Part shown: positions 38,531 through 47,419 of the stretch, in pieces | How the letters are laid out: every line of letters begins with the position of its first letter | How positions within the stretch are numbered: position 1 is the first letter of the stretch | From: Sinorhizobium fredii USDA 257 | Lineage (GTDB): Bacteria; Pseudomonadota; Alphaproteobacteria; Rhizobiales; Rhizobiaceae | Direction of reading: 5' to 3' | Assembly: GCF_000265205.3 (NCBI RefSeq) | Contig: NC_018000.1 | Span: 1,736,001-1,800,000 of the forward strand | Length of the DNA stretch: 64,000 bases | Made by a program: the position numbers and the translations under genes | The notes under the pieces: generated by a model | What the model was told of the DNA's origin: nothing | Database searches by the model: none | The model's input: only the letters and a program-made list of their open reading frames with translations

Positions 38531-39431
38531 TTATCCCTCCTTGGCACTCACTATGTTTTTCGGGTTCTGTGGCGCCGTCCAAGAATCCTTTATTTACGTA
38601 TCGTTCCTGTGCCTTCAAATTAATGATTACTGAAACCAAGTACATCATCTTAGCTATTCGAATCAATACTTTGCTCTAATTGTTTTTTATCGATACAACC
38701 TTCGAGCGCCATTGTCATTATCTCCCAGTTCTGATAATTATCGCGCCGTTCATTTCTACTCAAAATGGACTAGCTCAGATCGCCCTCAACCAGTGTACAG
38801 TGCCTGAGGAGCGATGCTTCTTTTGTGGCAAGTCAAAGCGGTTCGGACAGAATGTTGCGCCCACACTCGCCCCAAGACAGTAAAACACTTTCCTTGACCG
38901 GATATCTGGAGCGCTGGACGGCCCACTCGTCTAGTCTCAGATCAGGCTGAGGGCGCGGAGGTGCCAGTTCCAGCCCCGCGTCCGCATGCGAGGATGCAGG
39001 CAAACCGAGGCGCCTCGTCCGGCCTGCCGGCCACCTCGCCCCGCCTGCGACCGCCTGAAGCTGCTGAGTAGAGAGCATCCCGCCCGGTGCACGCCAAGCC
39101 GGCTTGTCAGTGAACAGTAGTTTAACACGCCTGGAGCCGGGCGCCCTTAGCGTAGGATCTCGGCTTTCCCCCCAAGCGATCCCATGTCCGCGAGTTCAGC
39201 GGCGCCTACATCTCACCGGGCGTCATCATCGCACACGAGGCGGCAGTGCCGGACAAGCGCCCGCGCTGGCGGGCAGAAATGTCCTGGAGTACTTCCACCC
39301 TGAGTTTGATCGATAGCCGATCGGTGTTCGTCACCCATTCGTCGTCCTCCAAAAACCGCTTGCATTGTCGAAGCGATCTATCTATTTTGCGACCAGTTGC
39401 AGTTTGCAATCAGTCTCAAGGAGTCGGATCG
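38531..39431. other. AT-rich promoter zone followed by unrecognised sequence
   Basis: The first 250 bases (38560-38800) are clearly richer in A and T than the surroundings and probably contain the promoter of the LuxR gene. From 38880 to 39420 the sequence is GC-rich with short overlapping frames. A short plus-strand stretch near 39180 reads VREFSGAYISPGVIIA, which may be debris of a small toxin-like gene, but this is not secure. Confidence 0.4.
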
Positions 39432-40013
39432 ATGAAGCTCTACTCAGCGCCCGGTTTCACCAGCTTGGCCGACCATATCGCGATGCTGCAGGCTGGAATT
39501 CAGTTCGACTTGGTCAAGGTCGACCTCGAGACCAAACAGATTGAAGGGGGCGGCCGTTACACGGAGATCAACCCGACGGGATATGTGCCTGCCCTTATGT
39601 TCGACGATGGTGAGGTGCTGACCGAGAATGTCGCGATCGTGGCATGGATCGCCGATCGCGCACCGGAGCTCGCGTCGCATGGTCACCTGGGCCGGTACCG
39701 CCTGCTCGAGATGCTGAGCCTTATCGCGACCGAGATTCACAAGCGCTTTCCCACCTACTTGTCGCTTCCGGAGGATGTGAGGGAGCCGACCGGCCAGCAA
39801 ATATTGCACTGGTTTGGCTTCGTCGCGGGCCGATTGGATCGGGGCTACCTTTTCGGAGAGACCTTTACGGTTGCGGATGCCTACCTCTTCCAATTGGCAC
39901 GGGGTGCGGCTCAACTCGGGTTCCCTCTGCCCCAACCGTTTGGCGATTACATCGCACGGATCGAACAGCGGCCTGCGGTGCAGGCGGCGCTACGCCGCGA
40001 GGGCCTCGCATGA
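39432..40013 (+). CDS. Glutathione S-transferase family protein
   Basis: A 193-residue transferase with the thioredoxin-like N-terminus MKLYSAPGFTSLADHIAMLQ, the glutathione site NPTGYVPALMFDDGEVLTEN and the C-terminal helical motif FTVADAYLFQLARGA. It resembles beta-class bacterial GSTs, although the usual Cys10 position is Phe/Thr here. The ATG follows AAGGAGTCGGATCG. Its stop overlaps the next gene as ATGA, so detoxification of an electrophile with the following hydrolase is a natural idea, but no substrate is known. Confidence 0.9.
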   Translation: MKLYSAPGFTSLADHIAMLQAGIQFDLVKVDLETKQIEGGGRYTEINPTGYVPALMFDDGEVLTENVAIVAWIADRAPELASHGHLGRYRLLEMLSLIATEIHKRFPTYLSLPEDVREPTGQQILHWFGFVAGRLDRGYLFGETFTVADAYLFQLARGAAQLGFPLPQPFGDYIARIEQRPAVQAALRREGLA

Positions 40014-40861
40014 GTGCGCTAGTGATCCGCACTGATGGGGTCGAGCTCGCGACGCAGAGCTTCGGCAATCCAACCCATCCACCGCTACTTCTCATCATGG
40101 GCGGGATGGCGTCCATGCTGTGGTGGCCAGACGAATTCTGTCATCAGCTTGCCGAGCGGGACCGTTTCGTCATCCGCTATGACCAGCGCGATTCCGGTCT
40201 TTCGACGAAGTATCCCCCCGGTCAGCCGGGCTACACCTTCGACGACGCCGTCGATGACATTTTCCGCGTGCTCGATGGCTACGGGATTTCGAAAGCCCAA
40301 ATCGTCGGCTTTTCCCTCGGCGGCATGGTGGGCCAGGTCGCTGCGCTAAAGAGTCCGCAGCGCATCTTTTCCCTGACGGCGATCAGCACCTCGCCGGTCG
40401 GAGTGGACACGTCCGACCTTCCGGCCAGCGGCGAGGCTTGGATGGAACATATGTCCGTGGAGGCGGACTGGTCGGACCGGGCAGACGCGGTCACGTACCT
40501 GGTCGAGGACGCGCGCCTGACTGCGGGGACGGCGCATCGGTTCGACGAAGCCGGGACCCGCGCCTTCATCGAACGGGATTTTGACCGGCCCGGAGGCTAT
40601 CTCAGCACCACCAACCACAGCATCCTCTTTGAGGTCGGCGAGAGGTGGCAGGGCCGCCTGAACCAAATAAAAGTGCCTCTTCTCGTCGTTCATGGCACAG
40701 CCGATCCGATTTTTCCAGTTGAGCACGGCGAGGCACTCGCGCGAGCGGTAGCCGCCGACCAGGCATTGGAGCGGCTGCGCGATTTGCTGGAGGCGCATAT
40801 GACCACGGAGGGCGTACTCTTTGACTCGCGTTCGTGGATCATTACTGCGCGCAGGGCGTGA
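40010..40861 (+). CDS. Alpha/beta hydrolase (RdmC-like) with a foreign C-terminal end
   Basis: A 283-residue frame. Residues 1 to about 245 are a RdmC/haloperoxidase-like hydrolase: HPPLLLIMGGMASMLWWPDE, nucleophile box IVGFSLGGMVGQVAALKSPQ and the acid in LLVVHGTADPIFPVEHGEAL. The expected end with the catalytic histidine (GMGHELP region) is missing. Instead it runs into ERLRDLLEAHMTTEGVLFDS and RSWIITARR, which looks like the tail of a SAM methyltransferase. An in-frame deletion appears to have joined two genes. Without its histidine the hydrolase is probably inactive. Confidence 0.8.
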   Translation: MSALVIRTDGVELATQSFGNPTHPPLLLIMGGMASMLWWPDEFCHQLAERDRFVIRYDQRDSGLSTKYPPGQPGYTFDDAVDDIFRVLDGYGISKAQIVGFSLGGMVGQVAALKSPQRIFSLTAISTSPVGVDTSDLPASGEAWMEHMSVEADWSDRADAVTYLVEDARLTAGTAHRFDEAGTRAFIERDFDRPGGYLSTTNHSILFEVGERWQGRLNQIKVPLLVVHGTADPIFPVEHGEALARAVAADQALERLRDLLEAHMTTEGVLFDSRSWIITARRA

Positions 40862-41126
40862 ATCGGAGCCTAAGACGGGTGGCTGTACGCGCTTTTTCCC
40901 TGTAGCGCCGACCTTCTCGCGGCAGATCCTCATGCTGGGCCCGCGGCGCTTGTCGCCGCACGACATATCCAGGAACAGCCAGCCGCAGCCGGGCAGGAAC
41001 CTAGCCCTTCGTGCGGCAGGACGAAGAAGCCTTCAATTGAAGGCATACCCAGGACCAAGGTGACGGCGTTCGGGTCCCGCCACCGGACAAGCGAGGTCGA
41101 GCTTGTCGTACGGCCGATCAATCACC

Positions 41127-41450
41127 TCAACCTTCGGGCGGCAGATCGGCCGGGTTCCACACGACCTCCCACAGATGCCCGTCCGGATCGGTGAAATATC
41201 CGGCATATCCACCATAGAATGTCTTTTCGGCAGGTTTTACGATCCGCGCTCCGGCACCGGCTGCCTCTTCCATGACCTCGTCCACTTCGCTTCGGCGGGA
41301 GACATTATGGCCGATCGAGAACGACGTCGCGCTGGCTGGGGCCTTCGGCAAGCCGCTGTCATGCGCCAGGTCGTCCAGAGCGAACGGCCGTCGCCGGCGA
41401 ACCCTTCTTGTGAAAGGACGAGTGTCTCCAGGCCGGACACAATGCTCATG
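41127..41450 (-). pseudogene. Truncated or frameshifted VOC (glyoxalase-like) protein
   Basis: The last 85 or so codons are a good VOC half: GLPKAPASATSFSIGHNVSR, a helix VDEVMEEAAGAGARIVKPAE and YGGYAGYFTDPDGHLWEVVW. The first half is not in the same frame. A start-like MSIVSGLETLVLSQEGF lies in another frame and would join near LW/DDLAHDSG through a single frameshift. The N-terminal metal and substrate half is also shorter than usual. Confidence 0.55.
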
Positions 41451-41621
41451 TCCGCCTTGAGGATAATCGAACAGGCGACCCTGCAATCGAGCGCAATCGA
41501 CGGGGCTGTCAGTCGGTCTTGCGATTGGTTTGAGCTTTCGCTGACCCCAACACCGCCACGGAATTGCCGACCAGCTGTACTCGAGACCGACGGGACTCGA
41601 ACCCAAGCAGGAGCGATGCCG

Positions 41622-42044
41622 TCAGCTTTGCCAGGGATCGACTAAAACAACGCCGGTACCTTCGAAATCCCTGGTGTAGCGTGTGACCACGGTCATGTCG
41701 TGGACCAGCGCCGTCGCGGCAATCAATGCATCCGCCTCCTTGCGGCGATCCGGAATGTGCAGGTGCGCGCAACGTGTCGCAACCGCGTCGTCAATCGGCA
41801 GGATGCGGCCAGCGAATTCCGGACGCACACGACTGTCAAGCCAGGCGCGCAGCCGAGCGCCCTGTGCTGCGTCCCGGCGCCGCACGCCGAGCATGCCCGG
41901 CTCCAATTCAAGAATCGTGATGGCCGAAATGAAGAAGCGCACCGCATCTTCCGCTCCGACCCACGCTACCACATTGGAATCGGCTTTGCCGTCACCGATC
42001 TTGCGCAGTTCGGACACGACATTGGTATCCAGCAGGTACCTCAA
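41622..42044 (-). CDS. PIN-domain ribonuclease toxin (VapC/FitB type)
   Basis: A 140-residue toxin. The acidic PIN residues are visible in MRYLLDTNVVSELRKIG, in ITILELEPGMLGVRRRD and in DRRKEADALIAATALVHDMT followed by TRYTRDFEG. The length and the order match FitB/VapC toxins, which cleave tRNA or mRNA. The start overlaps the antitoxin stop by four bases (ATGA). The pair is controlled from the palindrome upstream of the antitoxin. Confidence 0.92.
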   Translation of the reverse strand: MRYLLDTNVVSELRKIGDGKADSNVVAWVGAEDAVRFFISAITILELEPGMLGVRRRDAAQGARLRAWLDSRVRPEFAGRILPIDDAVATRCAHLHIPDRRKEADALIAATALVHDMTVVTRYTRDFEGTGVVLVDPWQS

Positions 42045-42295
42045 GAGAAGTCCATACCCCGGGGTCTAATTTCGATGCGGTGCGGCTCGAACTCGATCGC
42101 CGAGAGGCCCGGCATGGCGAGAGCGTCAACGAGGCTGCGGTGCTTGCCGCTCAAGCGCTCGAATTCGTCGTAGGTCATTAAGACATGAGAAGGCTTGCCG
42201 CGATCGGTGATGATAACGGGACCGTTTCTGGCTGCCTTCTTAGCGCTACTGACGTCGTGATTCAGCTCTCGGCTGGAAAGGGTCGTGATGCTCAT
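42041..42295 (-). CDS. Phd/YefM-type antitoxin
   Basis: An 84-residue antitoxin: MSITTLSSRELNHDVSSAKK with the DNA-binding half and GPVIITDRGKPSHVLMTYDE as the Phd core, then a basic neutralising tail (PHRIEIRPRGMDFS). It binds and inactivates the PIN toxin downstream and should autoregulate through the long palindrome just upstream. Confidence 0.92.
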   Translation of the reverse strand: MSITTLSSRELNHDVSSAKKAARNGPVIITDRGKPSHVLMTYDEFERLSGKHRSLVDALAMPGLSAIEFEPHRIEIRPRGMDFS

Positions 42296-42302
42296 GGCGC
42301 AC

Positions 42303-42330
42303 CTATATGTAGGTATTTACCTACATATAG
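42303..42330. promoter_or_regulatory. 28-base perfect palindrome, antitoxin operator
   Basis: CTATATGTAGGTA and TACCTACATATAG are exact 13-base arms around a two-base centre TT, beginning eight bases upstream of the antitoxin start. It contains the repeated TGTAGGTA half-site and is AT-rich enough to overlap the promoter. Phd-type antitoxins bind such sites cooperatively with their toxin. Confidence 0.85.
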
Positions 42331-42599
42331 CATGAGAGGCACAAATAATAAGCGGCCGATCTATGCCGGCCCCGGCCCACGGTGTTGAATGGCACACCTA
42401 TCACGGGCAGCTGTCCTATGCGGTACTCGGGTACTGCATACGTCCAGGTTCCAGGGGATGCATTATGCGATCTTCGAAGCACAAGACGAGAGCTTCCCGA
42501 GATCAAATCCGCACAGTGGCTACAACACCGCAAGTAATAAGCTCTGGAAAGTGCCAACGCTGACAAATTTGGGAGCTAAGGTGCAGGCCCTTTCGCAGA

Positions 42600-42838
42600 A
42601 AGCAGTTTAGTCGCTTCGCGTCGAGACAGACGATCGGCAATCCTTCTGCTTTGAGCGCATGACAATGCTAGGTCGATTACGATCCGCTCTCCAGTCCTAT
42701 GCGGATCGCATTCGGCGCCTTGGCTTTGGCACCCAAAATGCCCTCCGGGGTCGAAAGGCAGGTTCCCTGTCAAACGATCTTGCCATCGCTGCCAATGACG
42801 CACACGTGTGTGATGTCCTGCGACACGTCCAGTCCGAC
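42600..42838 (-). pseudogene. N-terminal relic of an IS110-family transposase
   Basis: The minus strand reads VGLDVSQDITHVCVIGSDGK, then IV, stop, QGTCLSTPEGI, then AKAPNAIRIGLESGS, stop, and HALKAEGLPIVCLDAKRLN. This is the DEDD-type N-terminus of IS110/IS1111 transposases (VGLDVS...; IGLESG; HALK..GLPVVCLDA). Two stop codons interrupt it, and a few residues are missing after STPEG. Only the first quarter of the gene survives. Confidence 0.75.
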
Positions 42839-42857
42839 ATCCCCTCACCTTCCTGAG

Positions 42858-42990
42858 TTCGAAAATTTCGATTGGCAGAGCCAGCGTCCATTCCGGCGCA
42901 AAGCCAATGCCAAGACCAGCGGAAGCCAACGACACCAGCGAAAGAGTTTGGTCTCAGGTCTGCTTTATCCGGTTCAGATAGCGAGAAATC
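42858..42990 (-). pseudogene. LysR-family regulator relic (left copy)
   Basis: The minus strand reads LSLVSLASAGLGIGFAPEWT and goes on LALPIEIFELRKV, the C-terminal part of the LysR ligand domain (SLVAAGLGI.. pattern). No DNA-binding half is present. A related relic lies on the same strand on the other side of the Rossmann gene. Confidence 0.5.
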
Positions 42991-43123
42991 CTTTGAGGGA
43001 CTTCACGCTTTGAAATGAACGGTCACTTAAAATGACTTCCTATTACGGGTTATTACGGTCATGTGGATTATCCAAGCTCGTGTGAGCCATCGATCGACGA
43101 CTAACGGACCAAAGAGTGATTGC

Positions 43124-44503
43124 ATGGAAAATCCGGTCGCATTGAACCGCATCGCCGAAAACAAGGTCTTTCGTAAAGGTGATGTTTTCGTCCTCTTCGG
43201 CGAACTATTCGGTCGCGGATATGCGACTGGCTTGCTCGAAGAAGCCCGGCGGGCTGGAATGGAGATCGTGGGAATCACGGTCGGGCGGCGCGCCGAGAAC
43301 AACGCACTGCGGCCTCTGGACGCCGAGGAACTCTCTGCCGCCGAGGCCCGATTGGGCGGCAGAATTATCAACATACCTCTTATGGCTGGCTTCGATCTCG
43401 ACGCTCCGGCAGGAGGCCCCACTCCGACGGATCTCCTCGCAGCCATGACGCTGGAGAGCTGGGAACATGACACGCTCGACTGGGACTACATCAAACAGTG
43501 CCGGGACATCGCCACCGCACGGTTCACGAATTCGCTTTCGCAGGTCATGGCCGTTCTCGACGGAATGATTGCCGACGGCCGCAATGTCTTCTTCGCCCAT
43601 ACAATGGCCGGCGGCATCCCGAAGGCTAAGGTTTTCCTGGTCGTCGCCAACCGGATCTACAAGGGACGCGGTCCCCGCCACATGTCGTCGCAAGCGCTGC
43701 TCGACAGCGACATGGGCAAGCTCATCCTGCAGAACTTCGACGAAGTCTCCGCAATCACCTTTCAACATCTTATCGACTTCAGCGCGGGGATCCGTGAGCG
43801 CGTGGAGGCATCGGGTGGTCAGGTGCGGTATACGGCCTACGGTTATCATGGAACCGCAGTCCTGATTGACGGGAGTTATCGCTGGCAGACCTACACCAAC
43901 TACACCCAAGGTTACGCCAAGATGCGGCTCGAATGCATCGCGCAAGAAGCCTGGGCAGCGGGCGTCAAGGCAACCGTCTATAACTGTCCCGAGATCCGGA
44001 CCAATTCGTCCGACGTATTCACGGGTATCGAGCTTCCCCTGATACCGCTGCTGCTCGCCTTGAAGAAAGAGAATGGTGGCCAATGGGCCGAGGACCAGTG
44101 GCAGGCATGCCAACAGCTTCTGGCAGACGGCTTCACAATGAAGGATGTGTTCCAAAAAATTACCGATATGCAGGCCAACGAGGTCATGCGTCCATTTTAC
44201 GACTTCTCGGCGTGGCCCATGGCAAACAGCCAAGCACAGTCCGATCTGACCATCGGCACGTCCAACGAGATCACGCAGATGCACCGGGACAGCAAGGCGA
44301 TGATCAGCGACCTGCTGAGTGCTCTCGTGGTGGAAGCGACCGGGCAGCTAATTTTTGGCGAGTCCTCAGATCCCTCCGGCCCCGTCCAGTGGCTCAACCA
44401 CGATATCGTGGCGCGCCGACTTAACGCTTCCCACCTGCAATGGAAGTCTCCCGTGCCGTTGATCGCGCAAGGGTCGAAAGATTCTCATCTTGAGTTGGCA
44501 TGA
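43124..44503 (+). CDS. Rossmann-fold protein, possibly a FabMG-like enoyl reductase
   Basis: A 459-residue cytoplasmic protein. It begins MENPVALNRIAENKVFRKGD and then VFVLFGELFGRGYATGLLEE, a Gx3GxGxA-like nucleotide loop of SDR type, followed by IVGITVGRRAENNALRPLDA, where an arginine after the second strand would fit NADPH. Other conserved-looking stretches are FFAHTMAGGIPKAKVFLVVA, YTAYGYHGTAVLIDGSYRWQ and VFTGIELPLIPLLLALKKEN. The size and order recall the FabMG group of enoyl-ACP reductases, but I am not sure. It stands alone between LysR and transposase relics, which suggests arrival by transfer. The ribosome site is weak (AAGAG). Confidence 0.6.
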   Translation: MENPVALNRIAENKVFRKGDVFVLFGELFGRGYATGLLEEARRAGMEIVGITVGRRAENNALRPLDAEELSAAEARLGGRIINIPLMAGFDLDAPAGGPTPTDLLAAMTLESWEHDTLDWDYIKQCRDIATARFTNSLSQVMAVLDGMIADGRNVFFAHTMAGGIPKAKVFLVVANRIYKGRGPRHMSSQALLDSDMGKLILQNFDEVSAITFQHLIDFSAGIRERVEASGGQVRYTAYGYHGTAVLIDGSYRWQTYTNYTQGYAKMRLECIAQEAWAAGVKATVYNCPEIRTNSSDVFTGIELPLIPLLLALKKENGGQWAEDQWQACQQLLADGFTMKDVFQKITDMQANEVMRPFYDFSAWPMANSQAQSDLTIGTSNEITQMHRDSKAMISDLLSALVVEATGQLIFGESSDPSGPVQWLNHDIVARRLNASHLQWKSPVPLIAQGSKDSHLELA

Positions 44504-45271
44504 CAGCTTCCCGGTGCAGCTTGGAAGTTGGTTTCTCTCAGGGCCAAGGGGATTCGAGAGTCCGGCAAGAGAGCGCCAATTGCTGTTGTTTTCCGACAGT
44601 CTCAGCCTGCAGAAATTTCCAGCTTCTATTCAGTACCCAATACCTCTTGTAGCAGGCGGTAGAGACGAACGGTGTAGTTCCAGCACCCTTCGCCCCTCTC
44701 GGGGCAAAGCCGATGCGGTTGCCGGCCGAGACAAGCGTTACCAGCGAGACGGCGTCGTCACAGCTATAGGCGATGTTGCCTGTCAGACTATGTTTCTCGA
44801 ACACCTAGGTGGCCCCACCCCAAGGACATGTTCCCGGCGATAAATTATGCGATCTTCTGAGCACAGAATGAGAAACATCCTCGCAACGTGCCGTGCACGG
44901 CGCTCGTGAAGAACGGCTCCCTTCCACCCAATTGCGGACAATCGAGAACCGAATTGCGACCTGCTTGGACTTAAGAGCCAGTTTTTCAAGCTCGCGCCTT
45001 TAACAAGGCGAACTGCAGACCCCGCGTTCAGGCTAGGCAATTCATACGGCGCCAACGCTGTCACCAGCCGCGGAGGAACACAAGGACTACACTCCGATCA
45101 GATTTGACGTAATCTCTTGATTGCCGCTCCAACTTCGTACATGCTGCGTTGCACAACAATAGCGGCAACAACTTCGGGGCGCAGGCGCTGCAACCTGAAA
45201 AATGGATCGAGCATCTGTTGCCCACTCGACTGGAGCCATATAACGAGGGTGTACGCGAGATGCTTCGAGAC
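44504..45271. other. Debris zone right of the Rossmann gene
   Basis: About 770 bases without an intact gene. The LysR relic at 44610-44800 and a second ATTATGCGATCTTC at about 44846 mirror elements on the left of the Rossmann gene. Nothing is recognised from 44900 to 45250. Confidence 0.45.
44610..44800 (-). pseudogene. LysR-family regulator relic (right copy)
   Basis: The minus strand reads DDAVSLVTLVSAGNRIGFAP and RGAKGAGTTPFVSTACYKRY, again the C-terminal half of a LysR ligand domain. SLV.L.SAG..IGFAP is shared with the left relic. It carries substitutions in the glycine turn and lacks the DNA-binding domain. Confidence 0.45.
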
Positions 45272-45448
45272 ATGGCGTTCTATAAAAAGATTATCGCCGC
45301 AGGTGTAGTGGGACTGGCATTTGTCGGCGTGTTCGATGCTCTGAAGAACCTGCCGGTGGTTTCGGGCTGCACGTTCTATGGGCGTTGCAGCCAAGGCGAC
45401 ATTGCCGAACCGCCAACCGATCTCGGCTTTGATCCCGTGGCCCAATGA
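45272..45448 (+). CDS. Small membrane-anchored protein upstream of the DCC1 gene
   Basis: A 58-residue protein, MAFYKKIIAAGVVGLAFVGV followed by FDALKNLPVVSGCTFYGRCS and an acidic tail. One membrane segment and two cysteines (CTFYGRC) facing outwards are visible. Its stop overlaps the start of the DCC1 gene as ATGA, so the two are translated together. An ATG four codons earlier is possible. The family is unknown; the cysteine pair may work with the thiol-oxidoreductase-like neighbour. Confidence 0.55.
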   Translation: MAFYKKIIAAGVVGLAFVGVFDALKNLPVVSGCTFYGRCSQGDIAEPPTDLGFDPVAQ

Positions 45449-45864
45449 AAATGCGCGAAAACCCCATGATCGTCTACGACGGCGATTGCATCTTCTGCCA
45501 AAACTACGTGCGGTTCATGCGATTGCGCGAGACCGTGGGTCCTGTCGAGTTGATCGATGCACGCTCCGGCGATCCCAGGGTCGCCGGCTTCCAGAGGCAG
45601 GGCTTCGACCTCAACGAAGGGATGCTCTTCGTCTTCGAGAACCGCGTGTATCATGGCGACGAAGCTGTCAACCTGCTGGCGATCCTCAGCTCGCCTTCGT
45701 CGCTTTTCGGCCGGCTTAACCGTGCGATCCTGTCAAACCGCACAGCGGCGCGGGTGGTCTACCCGCTGCTCAAGTTTGGGCGCCGACTGACCTTGCGGCT
45801 TCGTGGTCGATCGCTTATCCCCACTGACCTCGACCAGTCGACCAAGGTGGGCAACGGCTGGTAA
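45445..45864 (+). CDS. DCC1-type thiol-disulfide oxidoreductase-like protein (DUF393)
   Basis: A 139-residue protein with the DxxCxxC signature: MIVYDGDCIFCQNYVRFMRL, then DLNEGMLFVFENRVYHGDEA, as in DCC1 proteins, which have a thioredoxin-like fold. ATG AAA ATG gives two possible starts; the first overlaps the upstream stop. The C-terminal part is basic (KFGRRLTLRLRGRSLIP) and may lie on the membrane. DCC1 domains are often fused or adjacent to HTTM membrane proteins; here such a protein lies opposite, 76 bases away. Confidence 0.88.
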   Translation: MKMRENPMIVYDGDCIFCQNYVRFMRLRETVGPVELIDARSGDPRVAGFQRQGFDLNEGMLFVFENRVYHGDEAVNLLAILSSPSSLFGRLNRAILSNRTAARVVYPLLKFGRRLTLRLRGRSLIPTDLDQSTKVGNGW

Positions 45865-45940
45865 CCCGATAAGAGCGGCGGGCGGCGGGCTCCCCAGCAT
45901 GCCAGCGCACCCGATCACCGAAGTCGACCACAGACTGATT

Positions 45941-47419
45941 TCAATGCGTGCAGACCTTCGGTCGCGAGAAATCGACCAGCTTGAAGATCAGCAGCTTTCG
46001 CTCGAGCAAGCCTGGCATCTGACCAGCCAAGGTCACTGCAGTCGCGCGCGTCACAGTTTCCCCATCTTTCACGTAGGTGACCCACGCCTCCGGCTTCCAG
46101 CGGAGCTGTTTCTTGATCTCGTGCAGGATGTGATAATTGCCGGCGCGAGATTGCTGTACGAGGTAGAGCTCTGAAGAGTCGATGATCTTCACGACCTCGT
46201 TCTGGTAGTTGAAGAGATATGGCGGGCTGGAAAAGAGCAGGTGGTTGGTCTCGCCACCTTCCGTGTGCAGATTGCTGAACATGTTGATCGAACTTTCGGT
46301 CTTGAGACCGACATAGGGAGAGAGGCAGGAAAGAAAGAACAGGCCCGGCACCACGTAGACCCAGGCCGGCGGGCGTGGCGCCGAAACATTCTCGCAAGGC
46401 AGGTTCTGCAGCGCCACATAAGTCAGCCCAATCATCCCAACTCCGCCGACGACGGACCAGACGAGGATCCATACGGAGTGGACGACCATGTCGAAAGTAG
46501 GCTCGGGATACACCAAGGCAAGGAGCATCACGACGGCGACTGCAAGAACCATCAGCGCCGCACCGGGGATCAGGGTACCAACCCGTCCAAACTGTTCGCG
46601 TAGTGTATTCGCAGCCGCGACCGAAATGCCGTAGAGCTGTTTGCTGGCCGGCATTGGGATGCTCAGCACGTAAAGTGCAAAGACCAAGCTCGAAAAATCC
46701 ATGTACCAGGAATAGGCGGAGATCGGGATGACGTAGTGGAAGACGAGCGCGAGGATGAAGCCGATCGCGAAATAACGCTTCCAGTAGAGCGCCACGATTG
46801 CGATCGCCTCGATGATAAAGGTTGCATATATCGCCAGATATCGGCCGAACAAATTGTCTTCGAGACCGAACGGCCGGGCGAGTGGAACGTACAGCCCAAC
46901 TGCGCAACTGACGGATGGATCGAGGAAGTCGGTGTTGATCTTGTGGAAGATACCGTAGAAATACATGATCGCGAGCAGGGCTCGAGCGACGACACGAACC
47001 TGGCTGTACAGCGCCATACGATCGATGGCCGCCCTGCCGCCGGCCTTGAGGTAGAGCACCGCGGCGCTGAGCAAGATCGCCCCGTTCATCACCGCCGTGA
47101 TGGTTTTGTTGTTTGAAGCCACCGGCAGGCGAAGCCCATACAACAGAAGCGAAACGGCGACGAGAGCCAGCAGAAATCCAGTGCGCCGCGGATAAAGCAG
47201 CAGCAGGAGGCTGAGAAGGACGACGGACCAGCTCAGTAGCGTATACGCTGGCCCCTTGTATCCAATCAGTGAATAAACATCGCCGACAATGCTGAAGATC
47301 GCTGCCATCGCCCAGAACGGCGTGAATGCAGTCAGACCGTCATAGGTGTAGGCCAGGCTTCTGACACTGGAGCGTTTGCGTGGGCCAAAACTCAGGAACG
47401 GTATTGCGCTCGCCATCAT
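45941..47419 (-). CDS. Large HTTM-like integral membrane protein
   Basis: A 492-residue protein with about ten membrane segments. The stretch ALLAIMYFYGIFHKINTDFL, then DPSVSCAVGLY, is the HTTM (vitamin-K-carboxylase-related) mark, in which a conserved histidine and lysine follow FYGIFHK-like residues. After the last segment lies a soluble C-terminal part (about 130 residues: LHTEGGETNHLLFSSPPYLF; GNYHILHEIKKQLRWKPEAW). The length is somewhat above a bare HTTM protein. ATG at 47419 is taken; a GTG four codons upstream is possible. It converges with the DCC1 gene, its usual partner type. Confidence 0.75.
   Translation of the reverse strand: MMASAIPFLSFGPRKRSSVRSLAYTYDGLTAFTPFWAMAAIFSIVGDVYSLIGYKGPAYTLLSWSVVLLSLLLLLYPRRTGFLLALVAVSLLLYGLRLPVASNNKTITAVMNGAILLSAAVLYLKAGGRAAIDRMALYSQVRVVARALLAIMYFYGIFHKINTDFLDPSVSCAVGLYVPLARPFGLEDNLFGRYLAIYATFIIEAIAIVALYWKRYFAIGFILALVFHYVIPISAYSWYMDFSSLVFALYVLSIPMPASKQLYGISVAAANTLREQFGRVGTLIPGAALMVLAVAVVMLLALVYPEPTFDMVVHSVWILVWSVVGGVGMIGLTYVALQNLPCENVSAPRPPAWVYVVPGLFFLSCLSPYVGLKTESSINMFSNLHTEGGETNHLLFSSPPYLFNYQNEVVKIIDSSELYLVQQSRAGNYHILHEIKKQLRWKPEAWVTYVKDGETVTRATAVTLAGQMPGLLERKLLIFKLVDFSRPKVCTH

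Larger units (their letters stand above)
42331..43123. other. Debris zone between the toxin-antitoxin pair and the Rossmann gene
   Basis: This span holds no intact gene. Two relics are described separately: an IS110-type transposase start (42600-42838) and a LysR tail (42858-42990). Near 42460 the bases ATTATGCGATCTTC occur, and the same 14-mer recurs near 44846. Confidence 0.5.

Noticed and set aside
39170..39250. Stretch VREFSGAYISPGVIIA that recalls small toxin-like proteins
   Set aside because: Fewer than 20 residues match, with no surrounding gene structure.
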